This document shows positions 37,268 to 48,170 of a stretch of 64,000 nucleotides of DNA, piece by piece. A program made the translations under genes and the position numbers. The stretch spans positions 682,001 through 746,000 of the forward strand of contig JAHGAU010000004.1 of assembly GCA_019925105.1 (NCBI GenBank), in the 5' to 3' direction. Origin of the DNA: Niebla homalea. Its lineage: Eukaryota; Ascomycota; Lecanoromycetes; Lecanorales; Ramalinaceae. A model generated the notes under the pieces. It was given only the letters and a program-made list of their open reading frames with translations, did not search any database and was not told where the DNA came from. The first letter of the stretch is position 1. Each line of letters begins with the position of its first letter.

Positions 37268-40200
37268 TGTCCTTTAACGCCGTTTATATATATATTTATT
37301 TACCCCTTTTATAACTTTATTCTTGAATCTTGCTTAATAGTAACGAATAAGTATATTAAGATTTAATTTTCTTAAGGGTAACCCCCTTTTATTATTTTAA
37401 CTTATTAATAATAGCGATTTCGGTGCTTTATATTTATTCATCTTAAGGCTCGGGCTGTTAATGTTTATATTTTCCTTAAATATAATACGCTTAGTCCGTA
37501 TAAGGGTATAATACGCTTTATCCCGCTCATTAAAAGATCATAAATACCGTTTTTAATAAAAATCGGACCTTATAATTAATTATTCTTTACCTTACTTTTT
37601 TATTTATATACCTTAAGTATTTCTTTTAATCCCGTTATTATTAAATATATCTTAAGTAAATTTATTACGTAACTTTAAGTACGTCTTAAAAAAACTTAAT
37701 TATTTAAATAAGCTTTATTTAAATTTTATTTTATAGATTTTAATGTTTCTTTTTATTAACGTATTTAAGATAACATTATACGTAATTACTTAATTTATAC
37801 CCGTTTATTAATATTATTTCTGTATTGGTTTATTATATTGGTCTTAAGAAAGTAATTAAGGGGGAATAATAATTTATTATAATTATTTCTACTTATACAT
37901 TATTACTTAAGAAGGTAAAGGAAAAAATAAAAAATAAAATAAATATTTATTAATTTTCGGATAACTTTCTAGTTTTTATATAAATTCCTTTAACGCTTAA
38001 TGCTATACTTAATAACGTTTACTAAAAGTATACTTTTTATTATAATTTTTAATATTTACTTTTATTTACTTATATGCTTTTCCTTTGGTTAATCGGCATA
38101 TTAAGTACCTTTAAGGTTATCTTTATATATGAATAATTATATTCTCGCGTTCTTTTAACGGATTACGTATAATCGTCCCGATAAGGGCATATTTAGAAAG
38201 TATATTGAAAAGGGTTTTTTTTAAACGTAATAATATTGTTTATTATATTTATTGAATTCCGTCCTAACCGGTTCCGTTAATAAATAGGACGTTAACGGTA
38301 ACGTCCGATTATTTATTTACTTATTAATCTTACTATATAATTGTTTATTTTATCCTTTTTATTTATCCGTTTTCCTTACTTTTTTTTATTCCTTTAAATT
38401 TATTTACTTCTTTAATTTACATAATCTTTAATTCCTTTTATACTGTAATTTATTTATTTTAAACTTAATTCAATCTTATACTTAGTTATCGATTATCCCT
38501 TCAAGAGTATATATAAATTAATAACCTTAATACTATTTACTTATTTTATATTTATATTAATTTACTTATAGTCTTCAGAATCTTATATAGAATTCTTTAA
38601 TTACATTTATAGTAATTACGTTAATTATATTTCTATACCTTAATAAATATACTTTCATTATTAACCTTATTAAATTAAATAAACGTATTCTTATTATTAT
38701 AAGGATTTATTTATTTAATAATTAATTAATATATTTAAAGTTATACTTTACGGTTCCTTATAATTTTAATTTATTTTAACTTTCTTACTTTTAAAAGCTT
38801 CTTATAATATATATTTATGTTTACGCTTCCTGTATACGTACCCGGGTCCGGGCGTATATTAGATATTAATAAATTAACGGTAATTATTACTTTATTTTTA
38901 TTAATTACCGCCGTATTAAAGGTTTATTAAATAACGCTTATTTAAACTATATTTTTAAATATTAACCGGGCGATTATAAATTTTATTTAAATATATATAA
39001 ATTAATCTCCTCTTTAATTAATAATCGTTAATTCCTTTTTATAGATTTTTAATATCGGGATATAGTTTAAGTAAACGCTTTTTCTTTAATACGTTATATA
39101 TTCCTTAATCTTAATACCGGTTATAAGTCTGGTATGAAAGGTTATATATATTTTATAATTAATTATAATTTATAGTTAACTTAATAAGTATAGCCTTAAT
39201 AAGTACCCTTTCCTTTATCCTTTATATTTAGTATTTAATTATTATTATTATAGCCTGCTTTCAATCTTTAATTATTTCGTTTTATTACTTAATTATTTTA
39301 ATAATTTTGGTTATTCCGTTTATCTCCTTTATTTTCCGCTTAATTAATTTAGCCGTTTATATCGCTTTTTTTTCGCTTATCTATTTAATTAACCCTTTTA
39401 ATTTAAATACGTTAATTATTCCTGCGTTAATCTATAAGTTTAATTAATATAAAAGGGCTTATATAAAATATAGCTTATCTTTTTTAAAGATTAATATTTT
39501 AACGGAGTTATATAAACGGTTATTTAAGAAAAAATAATATTATTTATCCGATTTAAACTTAATTAAGGATAGTTTTAATTTAAGTTTTAATAATTTTAAC
39601 CTTAATAAGTTATTTCTCTTTCTTATATATAAAGTAATTATTAACCGGTTCCTTATTTAAACGATATATTTATCCGGGCTCCTTTATTAATTTTTCCTTT
39701 TTTTAAGTCCGTTACTCGCGTTATATATACGTAATAGCCCTTATCCGTATCTTTATAAGTATTTTTTCTTTAATAAGCTTTTCCTTCTGCTTTATTTTTA
39801 TATATATAATAGTTTTTAAAGTTTTTAACTTAAATACGGCTCCTTAACGGTTTTCGGTTAAAGTTACTTTTACGGGTAACGTAATTATACTTTAAGGAAA
39901 GGTTTATATTTTTCTTTAACTTTATATTATTAACCTTAATAAACCTTATATTTCAGATTATTGCTAAGCTTATTATATATAATTTATATCACTTAATTTT
40001 AATTCCGGACTATAGTTATTATAAGTATTACTATAATTTTAATCTTAATATACATTTTATTAAAAGGGTATATATATAGCTATCCGCGGATTAAAATTTT
40101 AATTAATTTTTAAGCTATTTTATTAACTCCCTCGGTTACGTTACCGGGTTTATTTATCGGGTTACCTCCTTAATAATGGATTATTTTCGTTTTAAGTTAC

Positions 40201-43200
40201 GTTCTTATATATATACCGGTCCTTTTATTCTGTCTTCGCCCCCGCTCTTAAGGTAAAATAGTTAATACGGTCTTATGCCCCGTAGCTACCGTAATAAAGG
40301 ATAATTTTAAATATACTTTCCTATTTTAAGGGTATAATTAGAACCTCGGTTACCTGCTATTTAAAATAGTTTTTATATATATGTTAACGGTATATTTTAC
40401 CCGTATTCTTAACGTAATATTTATAATAAATTTAATATTTAAATTTATAATCCGTAAGAAAGGCGTCCTTTTAAGTAGATTTTTTAATATATAACCTTAA
40501 TATCCGATTATACTTTTACTTATATATTTATTTTTAATACGTTTTTTCTTTCTTTTTAAGGAAATATTTTTAATTATAGATAATTATAACCTTTTATATT
40601 TTTATTATTTTATAACTTATAATATAATAAATAAAAGACTAATGGCTTAATATCCCTTTATTTATACTTATTTCCTCCGAATCTTTACTATATTCCTGCC
40701 TTCCTTCTTTTGAATTGTTCGTTTTTAATTATATTTATATAAGTGGCCGTTTATATATATATTTTTTAAAATTTTTCTTTATCCTTTTTTTCCTTTTTAA
40801 GTTTTTGCTTCTTTTTTATTCTTTTTATAACCCGTTTTACTTTCAAATATACTTTATAAAGATTAAGCTTTTTATAAACGTGTTTTATTAAAGGTTTATA
40901 AAGCTTTATATTTATTAAATTATTTTTAAAACGATTAATTACGTTTTTTAATATATATTTTATTATTTTATTTATTATATTTTTCAATTTTCCGAATTTA
41001 ATATTTTTTCCGTTTAAGTTATATATAATATAAAGTATACGTTTATAATAGTTAAAGATAAAATTAATTCCTTGTAATAATATTTTAATATTATTTATTA
41101 TTTATTCCGTAAGGTTATGAAGATTTAATTTTAAAAACTTTTAACTTAATAGTTTCTAGAAGTTCTTTATATTTTCCTTTATAATATTATTTATTATTTT
41201 ATTTATAAGTAAAGCTTTAATTTTTATTTATTTTATTTAGTATATTACGTTTCCTTTAAGTTTTATCTTTATTACGTTTATTTATTAATTAAAAAAAGTA
41301 TTTTTCTTAATCTTTTCTTATACGTTATGGATCTATTTTTATATATTATTTAATTTATTTTCCAAATTATTTAATTTTTTTAATTTATAGAATAAAATCT
41401 TAATCTTAGGTTATATTATTATTTTTTATTATAAAATTTCCGATGATTTTAAGGTAAAAATTAGAATTATTAATAATATTATAAAGTTTTCTTTTATATT
41501 TAATTTTATTATTATTATTAAGGAGGATACTTCGAATTATTTAAGTTTTTCTTTTACTTTATATATATTAATTAATTCCTTTTTAAATTTAAAGGATTAA
41601 GGGATTCTTAATAATATTTTATTATTCCTTAAAAGAAAAATTAATAAAGTTTATTATTAAGTAATCCTCGATAATACTTATAATTATTAATAAATATAAT
41701 ATAACCCTATAATTTATATAAATTTATCTTAATTCTCTTTATCCTTTATTTATTATAAAATAAAAAAGTATATACTTTTTTAATAAGAAAAATAAAATAA
41801 TAATAAAGGGAATAATAATACTATAATTAACTCCTTAATTTATATAATAATACTTAACTTTCCCTTTCTTATTTTAAGGATATTAAGATATATATAAAAT
41901 AAAATATATTATTATTAATATATCATTAATATTTTTAAGGGTATTTTAAAGAAAGGGGTTTACGGTTATATTAAGTAACTATGTTTTATTTTTATTTTTT
42001 TTACTTTTTTTTAAGGAAAAAGTTAAGTTAATATATAATTATGTAACGTTAATAAGGGTCCTTCTGGTCTCTTAAGTTATTATATGAATATATATAAATT
42101 ATGCCTTATTATAAGTCTATATTTCCCTTTTAAATTAAAGTAGATTTTAGTTATTTATTTTAATCTTCTTCACTTTTTATACGGGAAAGCCTTAAGGAGG
42201 ATACCGTTAATTTAAGTAAATTTTATATTAATAACCGTTATAAGTCTTTATTAATATTTTTAATATATATACGGTATAATTACTATTATAAATATATTTA
42301 TTTTTATTTTCTTTTATTAGTTCTTTTAATCGGGTTTATTATTTACTTTTTCTTATTATTTATTCTCTTAATTTATTTTTTAATTTTTTAATTTTTAATT
42401 TTTTAATTTATAGCTTAAAGTACAGGGCTTATTACGTCTGGCCAGCATATTATATAGTTTGCGGTTATTTCCTAGGAGTTTTAAAGACCGGTTTAAACCT
42501 TTATAAATAGTTTAAAACTTAATTGCCGCTTAAGTAACTTTTAGCTTAATAATTTACATTTTAATGAAAGGTATTTCTTTAAGAAATATATATATCTGCT
42601 TAAGTTTTATTAAGGAATTTTATTTTTATTACTTTTATCGCTAAAATATATAGTTTAATGTAACTATTCCGATAATTATTAAGGAGTCTTATATATTTAT
42701 TAATATTAAGGTATCCGGTATTATTTACGGGTCTTAAAAGATCGTTTACCCGGTATAAAATGGTCTTTAAGATTAACTTTATGTTTCCAGGGAATATATA
42801 TAATGCTCCGAACTAAATTAAGGAGTTTTACTCGTAATGGATAAATCGGTTACTTAGAATCGTTTTACGAGACTTACGGTTTAGTTACTCGGAATCGTTC
42901 CACAAAACTAACAGTTTAATTGCTCGGGATGGTTTAATGAGACTTATAATTTGGTCGGGTTCAGTTGCTCGTATTGGCTTAACGAGTCTTATATTTCGGT
43001 TATTGCGGTTGTTAATTATTAGATGGTAATTTTACGTGGTTTAAAGTAGTTAATTTTTTTCTTTTTTTTTCTTTAATTACTTTAATTTCTTATATTTTAA
43101 AAAAACGGCTTATATTAATATATAGGTTATAATTTCCTTAACGATAATCTAGAATATCCTGTAATATATATAATTATTTTTTAATTAAGATTTAAGCTTA

Positions 43201-43667
43201 TTATTAATATAGGGGATATTATTATCCTTTTATAATTAAAATACTTTAAAAAACGTAATTATATTTCTTTACTTCTTGATTTTTAATAGTTAATAATTAA
43301 TTAATAAATATTAATAATGCTTTACCGATACGTATGAACGGGGTCCCTATATTAATCGAGGGTGGTAATAAGAATATCCGAAAAAGGATATTTTTAAAAA
43401 AGTTATTTAAATGCCTTTATTTTTCTTGGTTTTAATATTTATTTAATAAGTAAATGATAATTAAAAATGTTCTATGAATATATATAAATCTATAGCCCGT
43501 TATTCTCGTTATATATATATAATATAGTAATAATAAGGGTCGGTTTTCTATAATATCTTTATAGTTTTTATTACCGTTAATTAAGCAAAAAACACAATAA
43601 GTTATTTACGATTAAATTATATAATTAAACCGAATTCCTTAATATATATAAATAAATAAAAGCTTTC
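37268..43667 (-). pseudogene. Unidentified RIP-degraded interior of the large element
   Basis: About 6.4 kb of very AT-rich sequence. Protein-like stretches are clearer on the minus strand, for example IRPDPGTYTGSVNINIYYKK near 38840 and a Lys-rich open stretch of 73 codons at 40766-40987 (VYKKLNLYKVYLKVKRVIKR). I do not recognise a family, and no YxDD, DDE or zinc-knuckle motif was convincing. A further nested element may be hidden here. Confidence 0.4.
42846..43005 (+). repeat. Imperfect tandem repeat, about 53-bp unit, about three copies
   Basis: Units of the form CGGTTACTTAGAATCGTTTTACGAGACTTA recur as ...GTTACTCGGAATCGTTCCA... and ...GTTGCTCGTATTGGCTTAACGAGTCTTA. It is GC-richer than its surroundings. 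Confidence 0.7.
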
Positions 43668-43935
43668 TTAAAACCGTTAAAAAAGATAAAAAAGGATAAA
43701 AAAGTAAAAGTAATAAAATAATAAATAATAATAAAATACAATTGAAAATAGGCTATAGCCCCTATATAAATTAATAAGGTATAGGTTTCTTATTATAGTA
43801 ATCCGTTATACCTTTCCTTTTTAAAGTATATATAAATCGATTCCACCCTTAATCAGCCCTTTTAATATTTTTATTCCTCCGTATACCCATCCGCAAGTTT
43901 GGTGTCTTCCATGCTCTCCCCCTTTCCAGGTTTCT
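43668..43935 (+). repeat. Right direct repeat (probable LTR) of the large element
   Basis: Transition-mutated copy of 35563-35830. Its last about 60 bases (CATCCGCAAGTTTGGTGTCT onward) are unmutated. Confidence 0.65.
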
Positions 43936-44577
43936 TTAATATAAATAGGACTTAATTACGGTAAATATTATAACTTTAATTATTTAATTAAATAATTAAA
44001 TAAATATAATATACGTTATAAAGGTATATATAACCGGGTTTATAAATATAAGATATATAGTAAGGAAATAAGTATATAATATATAAATATTCTTTATAAT
44101 TTATATAATAATTTCTTTATAAAGATAAGAAATACTTAAAAATAAATAATTCAACGTTCTAGGACATATAATTAAGTAATAATATTTATACGTATTATAA
44201 AAATATCTTAGGATTACCTTTATAACTGCTTTATAATATTCCTTGCCCGCACTCCATGCCCGCAATACTGTTAAACAGGTCCGCCGGCTCACAGCTGGCG
44301 GGGCTAGTTAAAAGGGGTTTGTAGGAAACGTAAAGTATAACTATAAATCTAATACTTAAATTAAAAGGTAAATTAGTTCTTAAGGAATTATTAACTGGCT
44401 GGACGTAAACCCGTCTTAAATAATTAACTTTATAAATAGCTTAAGCCACGGTAATAATAACTTTAACCCCGGCTATAGTTACGTATACCCGTATAAAGAA
44501 GGCCTGAACTCTTAAAGCCTTTAATTCCAAAAATTACCGCTTAAACGGCTACGCCACTTGAACATAGCCCTTAAGTA
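43936..44577. other. AT-rich stretch, no recognised gene
   Basis: RIP-type sequence with one small GC-rich patch at 44240-44330 (TCCGCCGGCTCACAGCTGGCGG, itself an imperfect hairpin). No supported coding region. Confidence 0.5.
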
Positions 44578-44652
44578 AGCCGGTGCTTGGTATACTTGGT
44601 ATACGCTAGGCGCTTACTAAGCGCTAGGCGCTAACAAATACACCGGCTGATA
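44578..44652. repeat. Small foldback sequence with AGCCGGTG...CACCGGCT ends
   Basis: About 73 bp with inverted ends and an internal hairpin (GCGCTTACTAAGCGC), plus tandem GGTATACTT copies. It is unmutated within RIP sequence. It could be a tiny MITE or an excision-prone hairpin. Confidence 0.55.
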
Positions 44653-44835
44653 AAAAATAAAGGACATAGTAATTTATAATTTATAATTAATATTATAATA
44701 GTAAATAAGTGAATATTTCGGTATAAAGTTTTTAAGATTTTTAAAGTTTTACCGTTAAGTTTTATAATTACTTATAAAGTAATATAATTAACGAGGTACT
44801 AGTTTAATTATACCGTAAGTAAAGTAATACCTCGG

Positions 44836-45278
44836 CTAAGTATACCTCCCTATAGGTAACTGCAGTGTCCCGTGGGCGGCACAATCCGCGGGTAACATGC
44901 AACAGCTTTGATAAAGGGCCCGGTGAAGGGCTTGCTTACCTCTCAGGTTCTCCATGCAAATCACGGTGTTCTTAGGCCTGTTGCGGCGGGGCCATGCGGG
45001 CATCCGGCGTTGCCTCCTTGCTGAAGGGCTTGCTGAAAGGCTTGCTGAGGGTACAGTAGGTGGTGTTAATGTCTTCGTGGCAGAGCTTGCGCTTGTTCGG
45101 GTTAAACCAGGGGGGGAAGGCTTAGTCAGCCACGGCAAAACCGCGGATTATTTTTGGTGGTGGTTGTTTTTTTTTTTGTTTTTTTGTAGCTGTTGTGAAG
45201 CCGCCAACCCACGATACTCGCCCATGAGAGACAGGCACCCTGACATCGAGTCTTAAAGTCCCTATCTCGCCCTTTCCT
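44836..45278. other. GC-normal upstream region with overlapping weak frames
   Basis: Left edge of the first GC island. Both strands carry 100-codon frames over the same bases. A third minus-strand frame holds the protein-like NKRKLCHEDINTTYCTLSKP near 45070, so a minus-strand exon cannot be excluded. A run of T (45168-45188) follows. Most likely this is promoter and 5' UTR of the gene starting at 45279, plus a decayed fragment. Confidence 0.4.
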
Positions 45279-46762
45279 ATGACCACATTAAGCGTTCCAG
45301 TTTGGCTTTCAAGGCTCCCCCTGACTAAGCGTGCCTATGACCTCAGCTCCCCCTGCAGTCCAACTTCACCCACGCCCCCGCCGACCTCTTCGAAGACGAT
45401 ACTTGGGACTAAGAGAAAACATAATCAAGAGGATCAGGGCGGACTTACCTCACAGCCGTGTCGCCGTCGGATACTTCGTCCGCTCACATCGCTGCACCCA
45501 GTCACTGTCACTGCAAGCGCAAAGCGACAACGCCTCATCCCCGCAGAGGAAGGTAAAGGCAAAGCCAAACGCGCCGAGAGTCCCAGACCCAGGCCATTGA
45601 CTCGTCAAGCGCTGAAAGAGTTGACACACAACATGGCGCCTAGGCCGGCTGCCAACGTCAGTTCTTCGTATCTGCCACTCCCCTTATATGACGCGATCAT
45701 GCTGACAACCTTGTGCGCCAGCCCGAGACCCCTCAAAAGCAGACTTCGTCTTCCTCCTCGACCTCCAAATCGACCTTACAGACAGCCTCCTCCTCCTCCG
45801 ATGCCCATAGCAGACGAACCCCCAATTCCAAGGCGGTACGTGCAGCTCTTGCAAAGCATGGAATGCACTTCCGCTGTGAAGAAGCCTGGGATAAGCAATT
45901 GCTGCTCCGACAAAAGATCGAAAGACACTTCACCAAAGAGCGATCCACCGAGATGAGAGAGGCTTCTGCCCAGAAGATCAGAAAGTATGTCCAGGAAAAC
46001 GCTCTGGATGCGGAGGATACCTTTCATGCAGGCATCCAAGAGGCCGTCCTGAAGATTGCCCAAGAGCACCACGGCTGGAAAGAGGATGGCCTGACGGAGG
46101 GGAGAAAGTGCAACTTCGTCAGGGGCTTTGTCCCTGGCTTCGGCGACGAAGAGAATAAGCTAGGCATCAGCAATCCGTGCCCGGATCACGTCTACGGCCT
46201 TCGCGCCGAGCGATTCCCCAATCCGAACACAATCCTGAGCGATAAGGTGGATGCCATTGTTGGTGTGTCCAATGACCCCAACGTGTTGCACGCCTTTTTC
46301 GTCATCGAGGACAAGGGTTGTGATGGTACCATCGCAGAGAGCCAGAACCAGGCCATCAGAGATGGTGCAACCATGGTGAACGCGAAGTTGCGCCTGCTCG
46401 AGCATGCCCGGAACCTTGAATTCTGTCGCGATGGCCTCGCTCCCACCTGGCAGCATCCCCCTGGCGTTAACGTGGACGCGATAGCATTCTCATGCTGCTG
46501 GCTCCCCGCCTGGGCCGAGCTATATGTCCATTGGTTTGAAAAGCCACCGACTGGGGAGAGAGGCATCTTCCACGCCAATCAGATGGGCCGATATGACATG
46601 GAAAGACAGACGGATCTGACCAAGTTCAGGCATAACCTCCACAATATCTTCGACTGGGGTGTACTTCAGCATAAGACTACTGCTGAAGCCTATATAAACT
46701 ATATCGCTAAGCTGGAGCGGCAGGTCTATGACATAAAGAATAAAGCTGGCGTAGCATTGTAG
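45279..46762 (+). CDS. PD-(D/E)XK nuclease-like protein, two exons, 472 aa
   Basis: Model: exon 1 45279-45656, intron 45657-45721 (GTCAGT...CTGAC branch...GCCAG, 65 nt), exon 2 45722-46762, phase 0 at the join. The intron is inferred because the N-terminal frame and the C-terminal frame are both clearly coding and a consensus intron joins them. Residues 1-126 are Ser/Pro/Arg-rich and carry basic clusters (GTKRKH, RRRIL, AKRQR) that look like nuclear localisation signals, then PLTRQALKELTHNM. The C-terminal part carries a nuclease-fold signature: PDHVYGL (Asp about 281), FFVIEDK (Glu about 322, Lys about 324) and SQNQAIRDGA (Gln 334/336). This resembles fungal DUF7924-like and other PD-(D/E)XK proteins. 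The motifs are seen; nuclease activity is inferred and the target is unknown. It has a convergent paralogue at 47055-48170. The frame is intact and not RIP-mutated. Confidence 0.8.
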
Positions 46763-47054
46763 CTGGGATTTGCGACTTTACCATCGGATAGCTGCCGGCA
46801 TAAGAAAGAGGACCGCAGATCTGCTGTGTTGACGTTTGAAGGTCTCAATGCTCAGCAAGTATAAGGGAAGATATAATAGCGTTCACAGTGAATATTTCAG
46901 GCCGGTAAATATAACGAGTAGAATTTGCAAAATAGTGCAAAGGCGCTATGAAATATATAAGGACTGCAATCATTAGAGTGATTAAGGTAAAAGCTCGAGA
47001 TCATAAAGGATACATAATATCAAGCAGCAGATCTCGCTCCCCGTCTGATTAGGT
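46763..47054. other. Convergent intergenic region
   Basis: 292 bp between the two nuclease-like genes, holding both 3' UTRs. Base composition shifts to AT-rich near 46860-47054. No clear terminator motif. Confidence 0.5.
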
Positions 47055-48170
47055 TTATGAGTAAAGCTTTAGGGCGAAGATATTATTAATCTGAGTCTGC
47101 TTATTACTAGATGAACTTATTAGCATACCTCCTTTATTAAGCTTCTGCTTTATTATTATATTCGTTTTTGCCTTTAAATCCGCCCGTTTTCTTTTGTTGT
47201 CCTCCTTCTTTGCTGCGGCCTTTTCCTGGCTCTCCTTCGCATTATGCGAAAAAAACTCCGCCTCGTGCGCCTTGATCCGTGCACAGCGCTCCTTCAGCAT
47301 CCCATCCCGCTTGCGGACGCCCCAGTTGAGGATATTGTAGGCGATGGACCGGAGGACCAGCGGGTTGCCTTCGTCCGCGAAGGCGATAGTGCGGAGGTGT
47401 TCCATATAGTAGTGGACGCTCTTGGACTTTTCGGAGAGCAGGGTAACTACAGCGAAGTGGACCCAGAATTTCATGACTTCGCTGTCTATGGTGGTTGAGT
47501 AAATGTAGGTGCGCTGGTCCGGGCCTCCGGGCTCATCCTCACTCTGGCCCGTCATCTCGAGGACTTCTCGAGTGGCGTGGATAATGGTAGCGCCGCCCCG
47601 GCACGCCTGGCATTGTGCCATTTCCAGGCTGCCGTTACTGGCCTTGCCTTCGATCAGATAGAAAGGGTGATGCAAAGTTGGGGCGATCTCCATCAAGTCG
47701 CCAATGGTAGAGCGAATCGGGCCTTCCTCGGTGAGAGGATATGTCTCTTGCGTAAGGCCATAGACGCGGTCTGGCTTCGGGTTGCTGACACCTTGATACT
47801 TCTGTAGGGATTCAGCTACGTCTTTGGGGTATCCGAGGTCTTTATAGGTATTCGGCACGTAGGTCCGTCGGAACTCTTGGTCGGCAGTCAGATCAAGGCC
47901 AATTTCTTCGAAGTCTTCATCCGTAACCGTGGTTACTCCGCCAGGCTCCGTATTAGAGACTTTGTTCTGGGGCTTAATAACGCAAGGGAGGATCTTCAGC
48001 AGGATGGTAGCCTCGTTCTGACCTTTGCTGGTGGCTAGGCGCTTATTCAGCCTCTCGATTGATCTTTGCTCAATGCTAATCGAACCGCTGAAGGTGTCGA
48101 CTGGCTCACTTACGAGCTTCTTAAAGGCGTCGTTTTCAGGCTTTCTAAGAAACTCCTTGTCCATGTGCAT
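47055..48170 (-). CDS. PD-(D/E)XK nuclease-like protein, paralogue of the 45279 gene, 371 aa
   Basis: One uninterrupted frame from ATG at 48170 to a stop at 47055. A second ATG lies two codons later. The upstream in-frame sequence is open for only eight more codons, so a missing 5' exon is possible. It lacks the long basic N-terminal region of its paralogue. The shared core is GVSNPKPDRVYGL (Asp 134), FYLIEGK (Glu 174, Lys 176) and MAQCQACRGGATI (Gln 186/188), spaced as in a PD-(D/E)XK fold, then a shared NILNWGVRK block (NIFDWGVLQ in the paralogue). The C-terminal about 70 residues are Lys/Glu-rich and then Asn/Ser/Ile-rich, ending in AT-rich DNA. This tail may have been altered by RIP spreading from the repeat side, or the original stop may have been lost. 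Function unknown. Confidence 0.8.
   Translation of the reverse strand: MHMDKEFLRKPENDAFKKLVSEPVDTFSGSISIEQRSIERLNKRLATSKGQNEATILLKILPCVIKPQNKVSNTEPGGVTTVTDEDFEEIGLDLTADQEFRRTYVPNTYKDLGYPKDVAESLQKYQGVSNPKPDRVYGLTQETYPLTEEGPIRSTIGDLMEIAPTLHHPFYLIEGKASNGSLEMAQCQACRGGATIIHATREVLEMTGQSEDEPGGPDQRTYIYSTTIDSEVMKFWVHFAVVTLLSEKSKSVHYYMEHLRTIAFADEGNPLVLRSIAYNILNWGVRKRDGMLKERCARIKAHEAEFFSHNAKESQEKAAAKKEDNKRKRADLKAKTNIIIKQKLNKGGMLISSSSNKQTQINNIFALKLYS

Larger units (their letters stand above)
35563..43935. mobile_element. Large element with about 270-bp direct terminal repeats, identity unknown
   Basis: The segment 35563-35830 (AAAAGATGGAAAGGGATG...CCTCCGTATA...CTTTCCC) is repeated directly at 43668-43935 with transition differences. 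This suggests a RIP-degraded LTR element of about 7.2 kb once S3 is removed. I could not fix the exact LTR edges or a target duplication, and no RT or integrase motif was recognised inside. Confidence 0.6.

Noticed and set aside
37139..37366. 75-codon plus-strand frame
   Set aside because: It starts inside the S3 right LTR and runs into RIP sequence.
44836..45256. Pair of overlapping 100-codon frames on opposite strands
   Set aside because: Neither has a recognised domain and both occupy the same bases; treated as upstream region.
45713..45956. Continuation of the first-exon frame of the 45279 gene to 45956, and the minus-strand frames at 45733-46578
   Set aside because: The other plus-strand frame carries the conserved nuclease-like region; a consensus intron at 45657-45721 joins the exons, so these are shadow frames.
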